Position numbers and translations under genes: made by a program | Assembly (NCBI RefSeq): GCF_003201655.1 | Contig: NZ_QJJU01000006.1 | Span: 124,001 to 188,000 of the forward strand | Direction: 5' to 3' | Source of the DNA: Mycolicibacterium moriokaense | GTDB lineage: Bacteria > Actinomycetota > Actinomycetes > Mycobacteriales > Mycobacteriaceae | DNA: 64,000 nucleotides | Shown here: positions 7,435 through 14,344 of the stretch, one piece after another | How the letters are laid out: each line of letters opens with the position of its first letter | Position numbering within the stretch: the stretch's first letter is position 1 | The notes under the pieces: generated by a model | What the model was told of the DNA's origin: nothing | The model's input: only the letters and a program-made list of their open reading frames with translations | The model's database searches: none

Positions 7435-8919
7435 TTAGCGTATGCGGGTGGGTAGGTCTACGCCGTCTCCGAACGCGAATGCCGAGTAGGGCTTGGTGCC
7501 GCAAACGTGGCAGTTTGGGTCGACATGCGGCTCTTGGATGGTGAACTGCGGCTGTCCGACGGCTGCGGGCTTGGTCCGGAGGATCCGAAATCCCGATGAC
7601 GGGCGGCCGATACCGGTGGCGTATTGCATGAAGTCATTAACGGCCCAGCCGACCGCCATCGCGTTCAGCGTGATGACGCTCGGTGCCGTGATTTCGGGGT
7701 CGTCGACGTAGCGCTGGTTGCGACGTTGTTCGGCGGTGGCGACCGCTTCTTCTGCGAGTTTGGTGACGTTGACGAGGTCGTTGCAACGAAGGCATCCGGG
7801 TACAGCCCCCAGCGAGCGGATGACGCCGAAGACGTCAAGTACGTCGCCGGTCTTCGAGCTGACGACGACCTTAGAGCCAATCTGAAGTGTGGGAATCAGG
7901 TATTGGTACGCGATCTGGTTCACGACGTCCCTTGCGAGCATCGTATCGGCGGCGAGGAAGACAAAATCACAGCCGACTATGGCCCTTGCCGTTGTGTCGT
8001 CAGCGATGTCGCCCTGGATCGCGGCAACGACCGCGCGACGGTTGGCACCGTGCACGATGCGCCGCGCAAGGTCAACCTTGGGCGTCGGACGATTGAGGCC
8101 GAATGTGTGAGCGAGCCGTCCCAGCAATCCGGGGCCGAAGCGGCCCACGGCGTCCTGCAACCGGGCTTCGGGAAGCCGGGAGAGGTTGGAACGACTCACG
8201 TGGTCGGGATCGATGATCACGAACGATCCGACGCCGAGCCGGGCGAGCAGTTGTATGACGAGCATGCCAACGCCGCCGGCACCGACGATGGCGACCCTCA
8301 GTCGGCTGAGTCGATCCTGACCCGCGTCTCCGAAAGCGAGCGTCTGTCGTGAATAGATCTCATCCGTAGTTGCCGATGATCGGGGTGGGTAGAGCTGGCC
8401 GTCGCCGAGCACATGGAGCTCGTCGCCAATGACAACAGTGCGCTGTACGGGTCGGCGAGTCCCGTCGGTGAGCCAGATGTCTCCTGCCAGCGCTCTGCGT
8501 GCAAGGACGAGTCCGCCCACATGTTCGCCGCTAACTGCCAGCAGGGTTGGGTAGCCGCGTTCGTGCGAGGCCAAGTCCGCCCTCGAGAAAGAGACCTGCA
8601 GGTCGCCGCCATGGTTGTGCGCAGCCAGATAGACGAGCTTGGCGTCCTTGGCCCGCCGCAGCTGCGTCGTGACGAACTCGCCGGTGAGTAGGCGGTATCC
8701 GCGTGTGCCGGCAACGTAGTCTATGCCGTCCTCGGCGCGTACGACTTCGCGTACCAAGAGCGTCAGATGACCCCGGTCGGATGTCGAACCACAAAGAAGT
8801 ACGGCGCCGTGCTCGTCGTCGTCACCCGGGAATAGGTATTGCTGAAGCTTTTCCCAGTCCGCGGCCCGAAAGCGCAGCTCGACGGTGTGCGTACCTGTCA
8901 TTTCGGTCGCTGCATTCAT
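7435..8919 (-). CDS. JAB peptidase-E1 (ThiF) fusion of a ubiquitin-like system
   Basis: The 494-residue protein fuses two enzymes. The N-terminal JAB/JAMM-like metalloprotease domain (about residues 1-190) has AAHNHGG followed by SRADLAS, a His-x-His with a downstream Ser and Asp, spaced one residue wider than the canonical JAMM motif. The C-terminal E1/ThiF adenylation domain (about 205-494) has the nucleotide-binding loop VAIVGAGGVGM, IIDPDHVSRSNLSR, and two CxxC pairs (GCLRC and CHVC) suited to a structural zinc. E1 activates a Ubl C-terminus by adenylation; the JAB domain would trim or release it. The start at 8919 overlaps the E2 gene stop by ATGA; the longer frame to 9219 is an E2 shadow. 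It is the third gene of the ubl-E2-E1 operon. Confidence 0.9.
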   Translation of the reverse strand: MNAATEMTGTHTVELRFRAADWEKLQQYLFPGDDDEHGAVLLCGSTSDRGHLTLLVREVVRAEDGIDYVAGTRGYRLLTGEFVTTQLRRAKDAKLVYLAAHNHGGDLQVSFSRADLASHERGYPTLLAVSGEHVGGLVLARRALAGDIWLTDGTRRPVQRTVVIGDELHVLGDGQLYPPRSSATTDEIYSRQTLAFGDAGQDRLSRLRVAIVGAGGVGMLVIQLLARLGVGSFVIIDPDHVSRSNLSRLPEARLQDAVGRFGPGLLGRLAHTFGLNRPTPKVDLARRIVHGANRRAVVAAIQGDIADDTTARAIVGCDFVFLAADTMLARDVVNQIAYQYLIPTLQIGSKVVVSSKTGDVLDVFGVIRSLGAVPGCLRCNDLVNVTKLAEEAVATAEQRRNQRYVDDPEITAPSVITLNAMAVGWAVNDFMQYATGIGRPSSGFRILRTKPAAVGQPQFTIQEPHVDPNCHVCGTKPYSAFAFGDGVDLPTRIR

Positions 8920-9335
8920 CGAGTGCGGATCCAGTCGAGGACCTTGGCGATCTTCTGCGCAGCAGTCTGCGACGCGAACGATCCCCGCGTCCTCCGTGAG
9001 ACCTGGACGACCGGTCGTGGCGATCCTTCGGCGGGCCAGGATAGCTCGGTTGCTTGGAAGCCTTCTCCGAGCGGTTGTCCGTCGATACGGCTCAGGTCTC
9101 GGCGAACGAACAGCGGGTAGATGTCGCTGCCGGGAAGCGTGAAGGGAAGGAGGAACACCATGAATGTTGAGCACTGCTGATACGGGATCCCGAGCGGGAT
9201 GCCGTTCAATTCGACCCACAGCCCCCCTTGGCCGTCCGCGTGCGTCATCAGGCCGCAGTCTGGGAACGCGCCCGACACTGAGGCGAGCGCATCCAAGACG
9301 GCGGCTTTGGTCGGCGATTCAGGAGTTGTCGTCAC
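8916..9335 (-). CDS. E2-like ubiquitin-conjugation protein
   Basis: The 139-residue protein sits between a ubiquitin-like gene and a JAB-E1 gene. It contains the block PGSDIYPLFVRRDLSRIDG, LGEGFQATELSW and VQVSRRTRGSF that I associate with prokaryotic E2 family E. The only cysteines are the one in FPDCGLM and the one in QQCSTF, so whether it forms a thioester like a true E2 is unclear; some prokaryotic E2-fold families lack the catalytic Cys. It overlaps the Ubl gene by 17 bases and the E1 gene by 4, indicating tight co-translation. The role of carrying or presenting the Ubl is inferred. Confidence 0.75.
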   Translation of the reverse strand: MTTTPESPTKAAVLDALASVSGAFPDCGLMTHADGQGGLWVELNGIPLGIPYQQCSTFMVFLLPFTLPGSDIYPLFVRRDLSRIDGQPLGEGFQATELSWPAEGSPRPVVQVSRRTRGSFASQTAAQKIAKVLDWIRTR

Positions 9336-9609
9336 CGGGGATCGCCCAGAACTCGTCGCCGTCCTTCACGGTCACGCGAGTGTCATCCGGGATGACCTTC
9401 TGGTTACCGTTGTGCAGGACTTCGGACAGCACGAAGTCTGCCTGGATGGGGACGCCCTGGGCGATGGCTGCCTGCTTAAGGGCGGCACCGGTCTGGTGTC
9501 GATCGGTGAGAACGACCGGTTGGCCGTTGACGATGATCTGGAGCTGGTGAGTCGTCGGCCCGCCGTGGGCGTCCTGGACCGGCGGCTCATTTTCGGTGTT
9601 GGCGGGCAT
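9319..9609 (-). CDS. Ubiquitin-like beta-grasp protein (multiubiquitin domain)
   Basis: The 96-residue protein has a short disordered N-terminus, then one beta-grasp module: HQLQIIVNGQPVVL, TGAALKQAAIAQGV, DFVLSEV and DGDEFWAIPG. This matches the bacterial multiubiquitin (Ubl) family that travels with E1/E2/JAB genes. It ends GDDNS, so there is no exposed C-terminal glycine. Removal of the last four residues by the JAB domain would expose one, as in ubiquitin processing (inference). The ATG at 9609 was chosen for its AGAGGTGA ribosome site. It is the first gene of the operon, directly downstream of three palindromic operators. Confidence 0.82.
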   Translation of the reverse strand: MPANTENEPPVQDAHGGPTTHQLQIIVNGQPVVLTDRHQTGAALKQAAIAQGVPIQADFVLSEVLHNGNQKVIPDDTRVTVKDGDEFWAIPGDDNS

Positions 9610-9638
9610 GTGGGTCACCTCTAGGGCGTGTAGTGGTC

Positions 9639-9653
9639 TTGCTATTTTCGCAA
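9639..9653. promoter_or_regulatory. Operator copy 1 (TTGC-N7-GCAA)
   Basis: TTGCTATTTTCGCAA is an inverted repeat with TTGC/GCAA arms, 30 bases upstream of the Ubl start codon. Two related copies follow at 9672 and 9699. It is a probable binding site for the divergent XRE-ImmA regulator. Confidence 0.65.
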
Positions 9654-9671
9654 CTCTATACTCGCGCATGC

Positions 9672-9686
9672 TTGCGGAAATCGCAA
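9672..9686. promoter_or_regulatory. Operator copy 2 (TTGC-N7-GCAA)
   Basis: TTGCGGAAATCGCAA, with symmetry extended by one base on each side, is the middle of three copies in the divergent promoter. Read on the other strand its centre (GATTTC) resembles that of copies 1 and 3. Confidence 0.65.
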
Positions 9687-9698
9687 GTAGTAGTCGTG

Positions 9699-9713
9699 TT
9701 GCTAATTTCGCAA
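9699..9713. promoter_or_regulatory. Operator copy 3 (TTGC-N7-GCAA)
   Basis: TTGCTAATTTCGCAA differs from copy 1 at one central base and lies about 42 bases upstream of the XRE-ImmA GTG. Start-to-start spacings of the copies are 33 and 27 bases, close to three helical turns, so bound proteins could line up on one DNA face. Confidence 0.65.
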
Positions 9714-9755
9714 CGAATACTCCCACACCCCTGCTACGCCCAGTAGCCTTCCACT

Positions 9756-10982
9756 GTGGAGCAGGAACTCGGTGCCCGGATCCGAAAGTTGCGTGAGGCA
9801 GCTGGCATGCTGGCGTCGGAGCTTGCGGAGAGTGTGGGGATCGACGCCACGGCGCTCTCGAAGATCGAAAATGGCCGCCGCGCGGTCAAGTCGGTAGAGC
9901 TTGGCCGGATCGCGAAGGCGCTGCGCGTCTCGCCGCTCGCGCTGCTTGAGCCGGAATCATTGCCAGGCAAGATGCCGCTTGCTGCGCGAATGAGCGGCGC
10001 GACGGTCGCGATGGGAAGCGCATACGAGAGGTTGGTGTCCTTTACCGAGCTGCATGAGGTGCTGGCGGAACATGGGATTCATTCATCCTCCAAGCTCGCT
10101 TCGGTACCGTCGGTCGTCGGCGCTGGCTGGTTCGAGGCCGCCGAGGCGTTAGCGACGTGGGCTCGCGGCAAGCTCCCACTTGACGGCGTGGATGGAGACG
10201 ATCGGTTCGCTGTGCTCGCCGATCATATCCAGGACGAACTCGGCATCGATGTACTCGTTGAACCGTTCCCCGGCGACCCGCTCACCGGCGCCGCGATCAC
10301 CGACCCGGCATTCCCGCTGTTGTTCGTCAATGCAGAACACCCGCTGCCTAGGTCGCTGTTCACGCTCGCCCACGAGCTGGGCCATGTCCTCGCCGGACAC
10401 GACGGCACCTCCGTTACGCTCGATCGCGAGCTTTCCGGGTCGACGAATGAAGAACGAACCGCGAACGCTTTCGCGGCAAACTTCCTAATGCCCGAGGAGA
10501 CAGTGCGCGCGGCAGTGAAGGGCCACGGCAGGACTGAGACCGCGCTCATCGATCTCGCGTACCACCTCGGAGTGAGTTTCGAAACACTGATTTTTCGGCT
10601 ACACAACCTGGGCTTGATCGACGCAACGGGGAGGGACAGCCTTCGCAGCGTCAACTGGCGCCAGCTGGTGCTCCACATGCCCGACCCCGCTGTCCGGGGC
10701 GATCTCGGCCCGATCGCCGCGGCCAGGTTTGTGTCCCGGTCAGTGACGCCGCCGCCGACGATTCGCCCGGCGATCCTGGTTGCCCGCGCAACGACAGGTT
10801 TCCGCAAAGGGATCGTCGGTGCGCACGCGCTGGCCAAGCTCGTCGGCCGGGACTCCGGAGATCTTGTGGGGAGATTCGGGGATGATCCGGATCTTGTGCG
10901 AGCGCGCCAACTAATCGAGGCTGACTACCGACCACAGCACGAGGAAGCTCGCGAGGAGCGGTTCTCAGGTCTGCCGTACTGA
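9756..10982 (+). CDS. XRE-ImmA (IrrE) family regulator-metallopeptidase
   Basis: The 408-residue protein has an N-terminal Xre helix-turn-helix (residues about 5-60: GARIRKLREAAGM to IENGRRAVKSVELGRIAKAL). A zinc metallopeptidase domain of the IrrE/ImmA type follows, with LAHELGHVLAGH at about residue 208 as the HExxH active site. About 35 residues later comes NEERTANAFAANFLMP, supplying the third ligand. ImmA-type peptidases cleave repressors after a stress or phage signal. Here repressor and peptidase are fused, suggesting a self-contained switch. It is divergent from the ubiquitin-like operon across three palindromes and probably controls it. The GTG start lies 42 bases after the last operator. 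Confidence 0.9.
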   Translation: MEQELGARIRKLREAAGMLASELAESVGIDATALSKIENGRRAVKSVELGRIAKALRVSPLALLEPESLPGKMPLAARMSGATVAMGSAYERLVSFTELHEVLAEHGIHSSSKLASVPSVVGAGWFEAAEALATWARGKLPLDGVDGDDRFAVLADHIQDELGIDVLVEPFPGDPLTGAAITDPAFPLLFVNAEHPLPRSLFTLAHELGHVLAGHDGTSVTLDRELSGSTNEERTANAFAANFLMPEETVRAAVKGHGRTETALIDLAYHLGVSFETLIFRLHNLGLIDATGRDSLRSVNWRQLVLHMPDPAVRGDLGPIAAARFVSRSVTPPPTIRPAILVARATTGFRKGIVGAHALAKLVGRDSGDLVGRFGDDPDLVRARQLIEADYRPQHEEAREERFSGLPY

Positions 10983-10983
10983 G

Positions 10984-11538
10984 GTGCTTGTGGGACCACG
11001 ATGGTTAGCCGACGCGGTAACCCTCCAACACTTCGGTTCCATCGGCCGGCTCGGCCTCTTGTGCGAGTTTCTGGCAGTCGGCGGCCCGCCGTATTGGACT
11101 ACGGCCGTGCGTAGCGAGGTCCTTGCCGGCATGCATGCGAGCGAGGCCTGCCGTGAGGTCCTAGCGTGCGCCAGCCTCGACAGTCCCTACGTGGTACCGG
11201 GCGCCCTGCTTACTGCCGTGTTCCGTACCCAGGTCGCGCTTGGCGGCGGCGGCGCATCGGGTGGCGAGCATCTCGGTGAAGCAGAGTGCATCGTGATGGC
11301 AGAGCAATTCCAATGTGGGGTGATCACGGACGACGGCGCGGCCTATGACTTGGTCGAAAAGAGGTTGGGTTCGGCGCGCGTCCACGACACCGTCGACGTT
11401 CTGAGGGCCCTCGTGCGGTCTCGGTCGCTGCTGCCAAGTGATGCGAAAATGTATGCCGATGCGATCGTCAATAATGGGCGGCACCTGCGGCGGACACATC
11501 CGCGAACGGTGGATGTCAGCTACTTCACGCAGGCATAA
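10984..11538 (+). CDS. PIN-like nuclease-fold protein paired with XRE-ImmA
   Basis: The 184-residue protein resembles the PIN-like family found next to Xre-ImmA genes. It has an N-terminal beta-strand and helix region (LADAVTLQHFGSIGRLGLL), a central GEHLGEAECIVMAEQF carrying acidic residues, and ITDDGAAYDLVEKRL then DTVDVLRAL, which match the late acidic motif of PIN folds. The first PIN acidic residue would be the Asp in LADAVTL. PIN proteins are metal-dependent ribonucleases and often toxins. The GTG starts one base after the preceding stop, so the two genes are translationally coupled. Toxin activity is inferred. Confidence 0.7.
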   Translation: MLVGPRWLADAVTLQHFGSIGRLGLLCEFLAVGGPPYWTTAVRSEVLAGMHASEACREVLACASLDSPYVVPGALLTAVFRTQVALGGGGASGGEHLGEAECIVMAEQFQCGVITDDGAAYDLVEKRLGSARVHDTVDVLRALVRSRSLLPSDAKMYADAIVNNGRHLRRTHPRTVDVSYFTQA

Positions 11539-11916
11539 AGTAGTTCCTGCACGGCGGTACCAAGATTCCGTCGGTGGGAGTATCGCTGTTTCGTAGAGCG
11601 ACGTGATCTGACGACAGTTTTGACAACCGTGACGACAGTAGGCCCCTGAACTACGCCCACCTACAGCCCCGAGACATATCTATCGTGCCTGGTCACGGCC
11701 CCTGCCCGCTCCTGGCAGGGTGGGGGTCAGAGGTTCGAGTTCCCTTGAGCTCCACAAAGCGAAACCCGCTATGGCCACGTGTCAGAGCGGGTTTCGTCGT
11801 TAGCCGTCAGGTGTCGCTGCGAGGCCGAATGTCCTAATTCTGTCCTCCGGCTGGCGAGCCGAACACCGCGCGAGTGGTTAGGTGACGTTCGGCGTCGAGT
11901 CGGTTGGGAGATTCGG
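11539..11916. other. Non-coding junction with direct repeats, tRNA-like 3' end and terminator
   Basis: No gene is visible. TGACGACAGT occurs at 11609-11618 and 11630-11639, two helical turns apart, like arm-type integrase sites. Around 11729-11755 the text GAGGTTCGAGTTCCC and GAGCTCCACA resembles a tRNA T-arm and acceptor end, but the T-stem does not pair properly and no 5' half exists. A strong hairpin follows at 11760-11796. Confidence 0.4.
11760..11796. terminator. Strong hairpin terminator
   Basis: CGAAACCCGCT and AGCGGGTTTCG form an 11-base perfect stem with a 15-base loop. It follows directly on the tRNA-like 3' sequence, as terminators do after genuine tRNA genes, and lies downstream of the PIN-like gene. 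It could also terminate the leftward small gene ending at 11917. Confidence 0.75.
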
Positions 11917-12189
11917 TCAACGCCTAATCGGATCGATCGGAATGCCCGCCTTCAGCAGGCTCGTCCTGAGATTCATGAGGTCCGTCTCCAAATTCATCAC
12001 CTCAATCGCTCTCTGAACCACCGCGTTCTCCAGATGGACGAAGGCTTGAGCCAGATAGAACAGTGCTTCGTCTACGTCATAGCCACCCTCGGCGCCGTCT
12101 CCCAACACCTCGCGCAGATCGTCGAGCAACTGGGCGGTTACCGGAAAGTTGTCGGGGTTGACCTCGACACCAAGCATCAGTTCAAGCAC
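11917..12189 (-). CDS. Small acidic hypothetical protein beside the HNH gene
   Basis: The 90-residue protein reads MLELMLGVEVNPDN at its start, then AQLLDDLREVLGD and a helical segment DVDEALFYLAQAFVHLENAV. The GTG at 12189 has AAGGAG at good spacing, which supports it as a real gene. It looks helical and acidic, with no membrane segment. It follows the HNH endonuclease gene by about 60 bases on the same strand, the position expected for an accessory or immunity protein, but I recognise no family and assign no function. Confidence 0.65.
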   Translation of the reverse strand: MLELMLGVEVNPDNFPVTAQLLDDLREVLGDGAEGGYDVDEALFYLAQAFVHLENAVVQRAIEVMNLETDLMNLRTSLLKAGIPIDPIRR

Positions 12190-12250
12190 AAGTCTTCTCC
12201 TTGTTTCGTTACTGCCGTCTCGAAGAGTAGGACCGAGCGAGCGCGTGACC

Positions 12251-13336
12251 TCACGCCTCTTTGACCACCCTGCGTTTTAGGCTCTGACCGCACTGGTCAC
12301 ACTCAAAGCTCGATAGGGACGTTGACACCCTCTGCTTGTGTTCGCACTTGAAACACTGCACAACGGTGGAATTTTCGGTGACGGAGATCGGTCTGGCGGA
12401 CGGGACCTTATTCGACTTGGTCCGGTTGCATCGCCAGCACAGAGTCTGCAGATTGTCCGGCGTCGACATACCACCCTTGGACACCGGGATAACGTGGTCC
12501 ACCTCGAGGAGGAGATGAGGCTGTGCTGCGAGCGACACCGAGCAGTACCGGCAGGTGTGATTGTCACGCGTCTTTATCCAGTTGCGCAGCGTGGAGGTCA
12601 TCAGGGCGCGCTGGCCAGCAGCACTCTTTCTCCAGCGGATCTTCTGCGAAAGGGTGTCGACGAGCGCGTCGATCGTTGGGGTGTTTAGCGTTACGGTTGC
12701 TCGCTGCGAACTGTTCCCACCGGCACTGACGTACTCAAAGCGGTACACGGGATACGGAACGCTGATCGGCGACAGCTCGACTCCGACGTGCTTCATGAAT
12801 TCGTCCGCGTAGTGCTTCAGGATGAATGCAGGCGGATTGACCGACTTGGCGATGCTCGCCTCACGCCCTCTGAGGTTGTTGATGGCATCTTCCAGTCGGG
12901 TGATGTCCTCGCCGAGCTTCTCCACGTCGGCAAGGTTGGGCTCGTCAGCCTTGATGCTGAAGTACTTCATCACGTACTTGAGGGGATCGGCGCTGGCGTT
13001 ACGGACGACCTGTAACGAACAGTTGTGCACGTTCGGTGCCTGGTAATTCGCTACGTTCCGATCCCGACGGTAGTTCCAATGGCTGGTGTTTTGGAACGTC
13101 GCCAGATGTGACTGCATGCCGGTGGACGATGCGCCAACCGTAAACGATCCGCCGCTGCGAATCTCCGAGACGTACTTGGCGACCTCGTTGTGCTCGGCGA
13201 CGAACGATGCGATCCGCTTCTTGTGAGCCAAGAACTGTTCGCTGGCGAAGTACCGCTCTTTGAGGATGTGCCGACCAACCCGATACGAGGCCCAGGCCGC
13301 AAGCGCGACAAAGCAGATCGCTAGAAAAACTTCCAT
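12251..13336 (-). CDS. Membrane-anchored HNH endonuclease with C-terminal zinc ribbon
   Basis: The 361-residue protein starts with one transmembrane helix (MEVFLAICFVALAAWASYRV), then about 220 residues of unfamiliar soluble sequence with a predicted coiled-coil stretch (ADVEKLGEDITRLEDAINNL). The HNH domain lies at about residues 265-315: CRYC, LEVDHVIPVSKGG, DNLQTLCWRCNRTK, with both zinc-binding CxxC pairs and the catalytic His. A further zinc ribbon closes the protein (CFKC and CDQC). HNH nucleases cut DNA. Fixing one at the membrane is unusual and would suit attack on DNA entering the cell (inference). It follows the CDGP-protein gene by 32 bases. Confidence 0.85.
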   Translation of the reverse strand: MEVFLAICFVALAAWASYRVGRHILKERYFASEQFLAHKKRIASFVAEHNEVAKYVSEIRSGGSFTVGASSTGMQSHLATFQNTSHWNYRRDRNVANYQAPNVHNCSLQVVRNASADPLKYVMKYFSIKADEPNLADVEKLGEDITRLEDAINNLRGREASIAKSVNPPAFILKHYADEFMKHVGVELSPISVPYPVYRFEYVSAGGNSSQRATVTLNTPTIDALVDTLSQKIRWRKSAAGQRALMTSTLRNWIKTRDNHTCRYCSVSLAAQPHLLLEVDHVIPVSKGGMSTPDNLQTLCWRCNRTKSNKVPSARPISVTENSTVVQCFKCEHKQRVSTSLSSFECDQCGQSLKRRVVKEA

Positions 13337-13368
13337 TTTTGGATATCCCCCGCCGATTCGGCCCGCGA

Positions 13369-13671
13369 TTACTCGATGTGATGGTCAGGCTGCCCCAGCG
13401 GCAGCGGCGGAATCTGATCTCCGCTGGGGATGATGAAACAGTTCGTCACCGGCGGCACATAAGCGCCGCCGCCGTATTGCCCGTTTGCAAACAGGCACCG
13501 CTTCCACGACCCGTCTTCTCGGATGGGGCCGTCGCAGTACTGGGCGAACACTTGCGTTTCGCATCCCGCCATCGGGTCACCGGGCACGGCAGAAGCGGAC
13601 GGGGCGAGTGGCTGGGCAGTCATCATGGTCGCGATGACGGCTCCCCCGGCAAACGTTGCTGCGATCCTCAC
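13369..13671 (-). CDS. Secreted CDGP-domain protein
   Basis: This encodes 100 residues from a GTG preceded by AGGAGGAAAC. The signal peptide VRIAATFAGGAVIATMMTAQ with PSASAVP should be cleaved at about residue 30. The mature part contains CETQVFAQYCDGPIREDGSW, a cysteine-rich signature that gives the mycobacterial CDGP domain its name, with four cysteines probably in two disulphides. It is exported; the molecular role of this family is unknown. It is located directly upstream of the membrane-anchored HNH gene on the same strand, possibly as a two-gene unit. The longer frame to 13875 has no signal peptide and is unlikely. Confidence 0.8.
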   Translation of the reverse strand: MRIAATFAGGAVIATMMTAQPLAPSASAVPGDPMAGCETQVFAQYCDGPIREDGSWKRCLFANGQYGGGAYVPPVTNCFIIPSGDQIPPLPLGQPDHHIE

Positions 13672-14188
13672 ACCGATGTTTCCTCCTCGGGAGCACTGGT
13701 TTTGGTTTACCAGAAGGCCGAAGCAGCTATTAGCGGTTTGGAGAATTTCGTGCAAATGCAACGAATCCAACCGCCGCGCGCTCGCGGGTCGGACACGACG
13801 TACGACGTACCTGGGTCGCGCGGCGATCCGGTTCACGACGTCTCCCGACGAAACTGGTCCCGGCTTCCTGGGCAATCCGAACTGCCATTGAGCACGGCGT
13901 TGGCGTTTCCGTTGGACGAGCAGCTCTGGCCTTGTCGACGGTCGCCGGCGTTCGACGTGGTTGCCGTTTATTCACCTTCAATGACTGGGAACCGACCGGA
14001 TCCACTAGGTCGCTGGAGGACGAGTCGGGCAATCAAATCTGTTGCTAGACAAGTCAAGACGAGCAGATCGGCATCGGCGCGAACGCCCTATCGGTAATCC
14101 ATTGTTCGCGGTCCCGCGTCAAGCCGTGAAACCGGGTCGACGGTAATGCAGGCAGACCCATTCCCGCTCGAGACACGGGGCTCACGAC
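13672..14188. other. Non-coding stretch
   Basis: I see no credible gene on either strand. Long frames here read as low-complexity Arg/Ser-rich shadows. The left end must contain the promoter of the CDGP-HNH unit. Confidence 0.45.
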
Positions 14189-14344
14189 CTATAATAGCTC
14201 GCCGCTATTAGCTGTCTCGGCCGCTGGCTTGGCGGTTGGCTCCGCGCCAAGCGGGTCATGTCTCTGCCGCAACGTGCGGGCTGCCGCCACGAAGGCCGCG
14301 TAACTGAACGTCAGGTCGGCACGGTGGTCGTATCCGTCCGTCAT
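14189..14344 (-). CDS. Small ORF, last gene of the nucleotidyltransferase operon
   Basis: This 51-residue frame begins MTDGYDHRADLTFSYAAFV and ends with a low-complexity Ala-rich tail. Its ATG overlaps the stop of the upstream membrane-protein gene by ATGA, so translation is probably coupled. The first 30 residues look like a compact helical unit (FVAAARTLRQRHD). No family is recognised. The overlap with an otherwise tightly packed operon is the main argument that it is real. Confidence 0.5.
   Translation of the reverse strand: MTDGYDHRADLTFSYAAFVAAARTLRQRHDPLGAEPTAKPAAETANSGELL

Noticed and set aside
11660..11755. Complete tRNA gene ending GAGCTCCACA
   Set aside because: No 5' acceptor strand matches, the T-stem does not pair and the only stem-loop resembling an anticodon arm lacks U33. 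Kept only as a possible att remnant.
13339..14097. 252-codon rightward frame
   Set aside because: Arg/Ser/Pro-rich shadow covering the CDGP gene, which has a signal peptide and ribosome site on the other strand.
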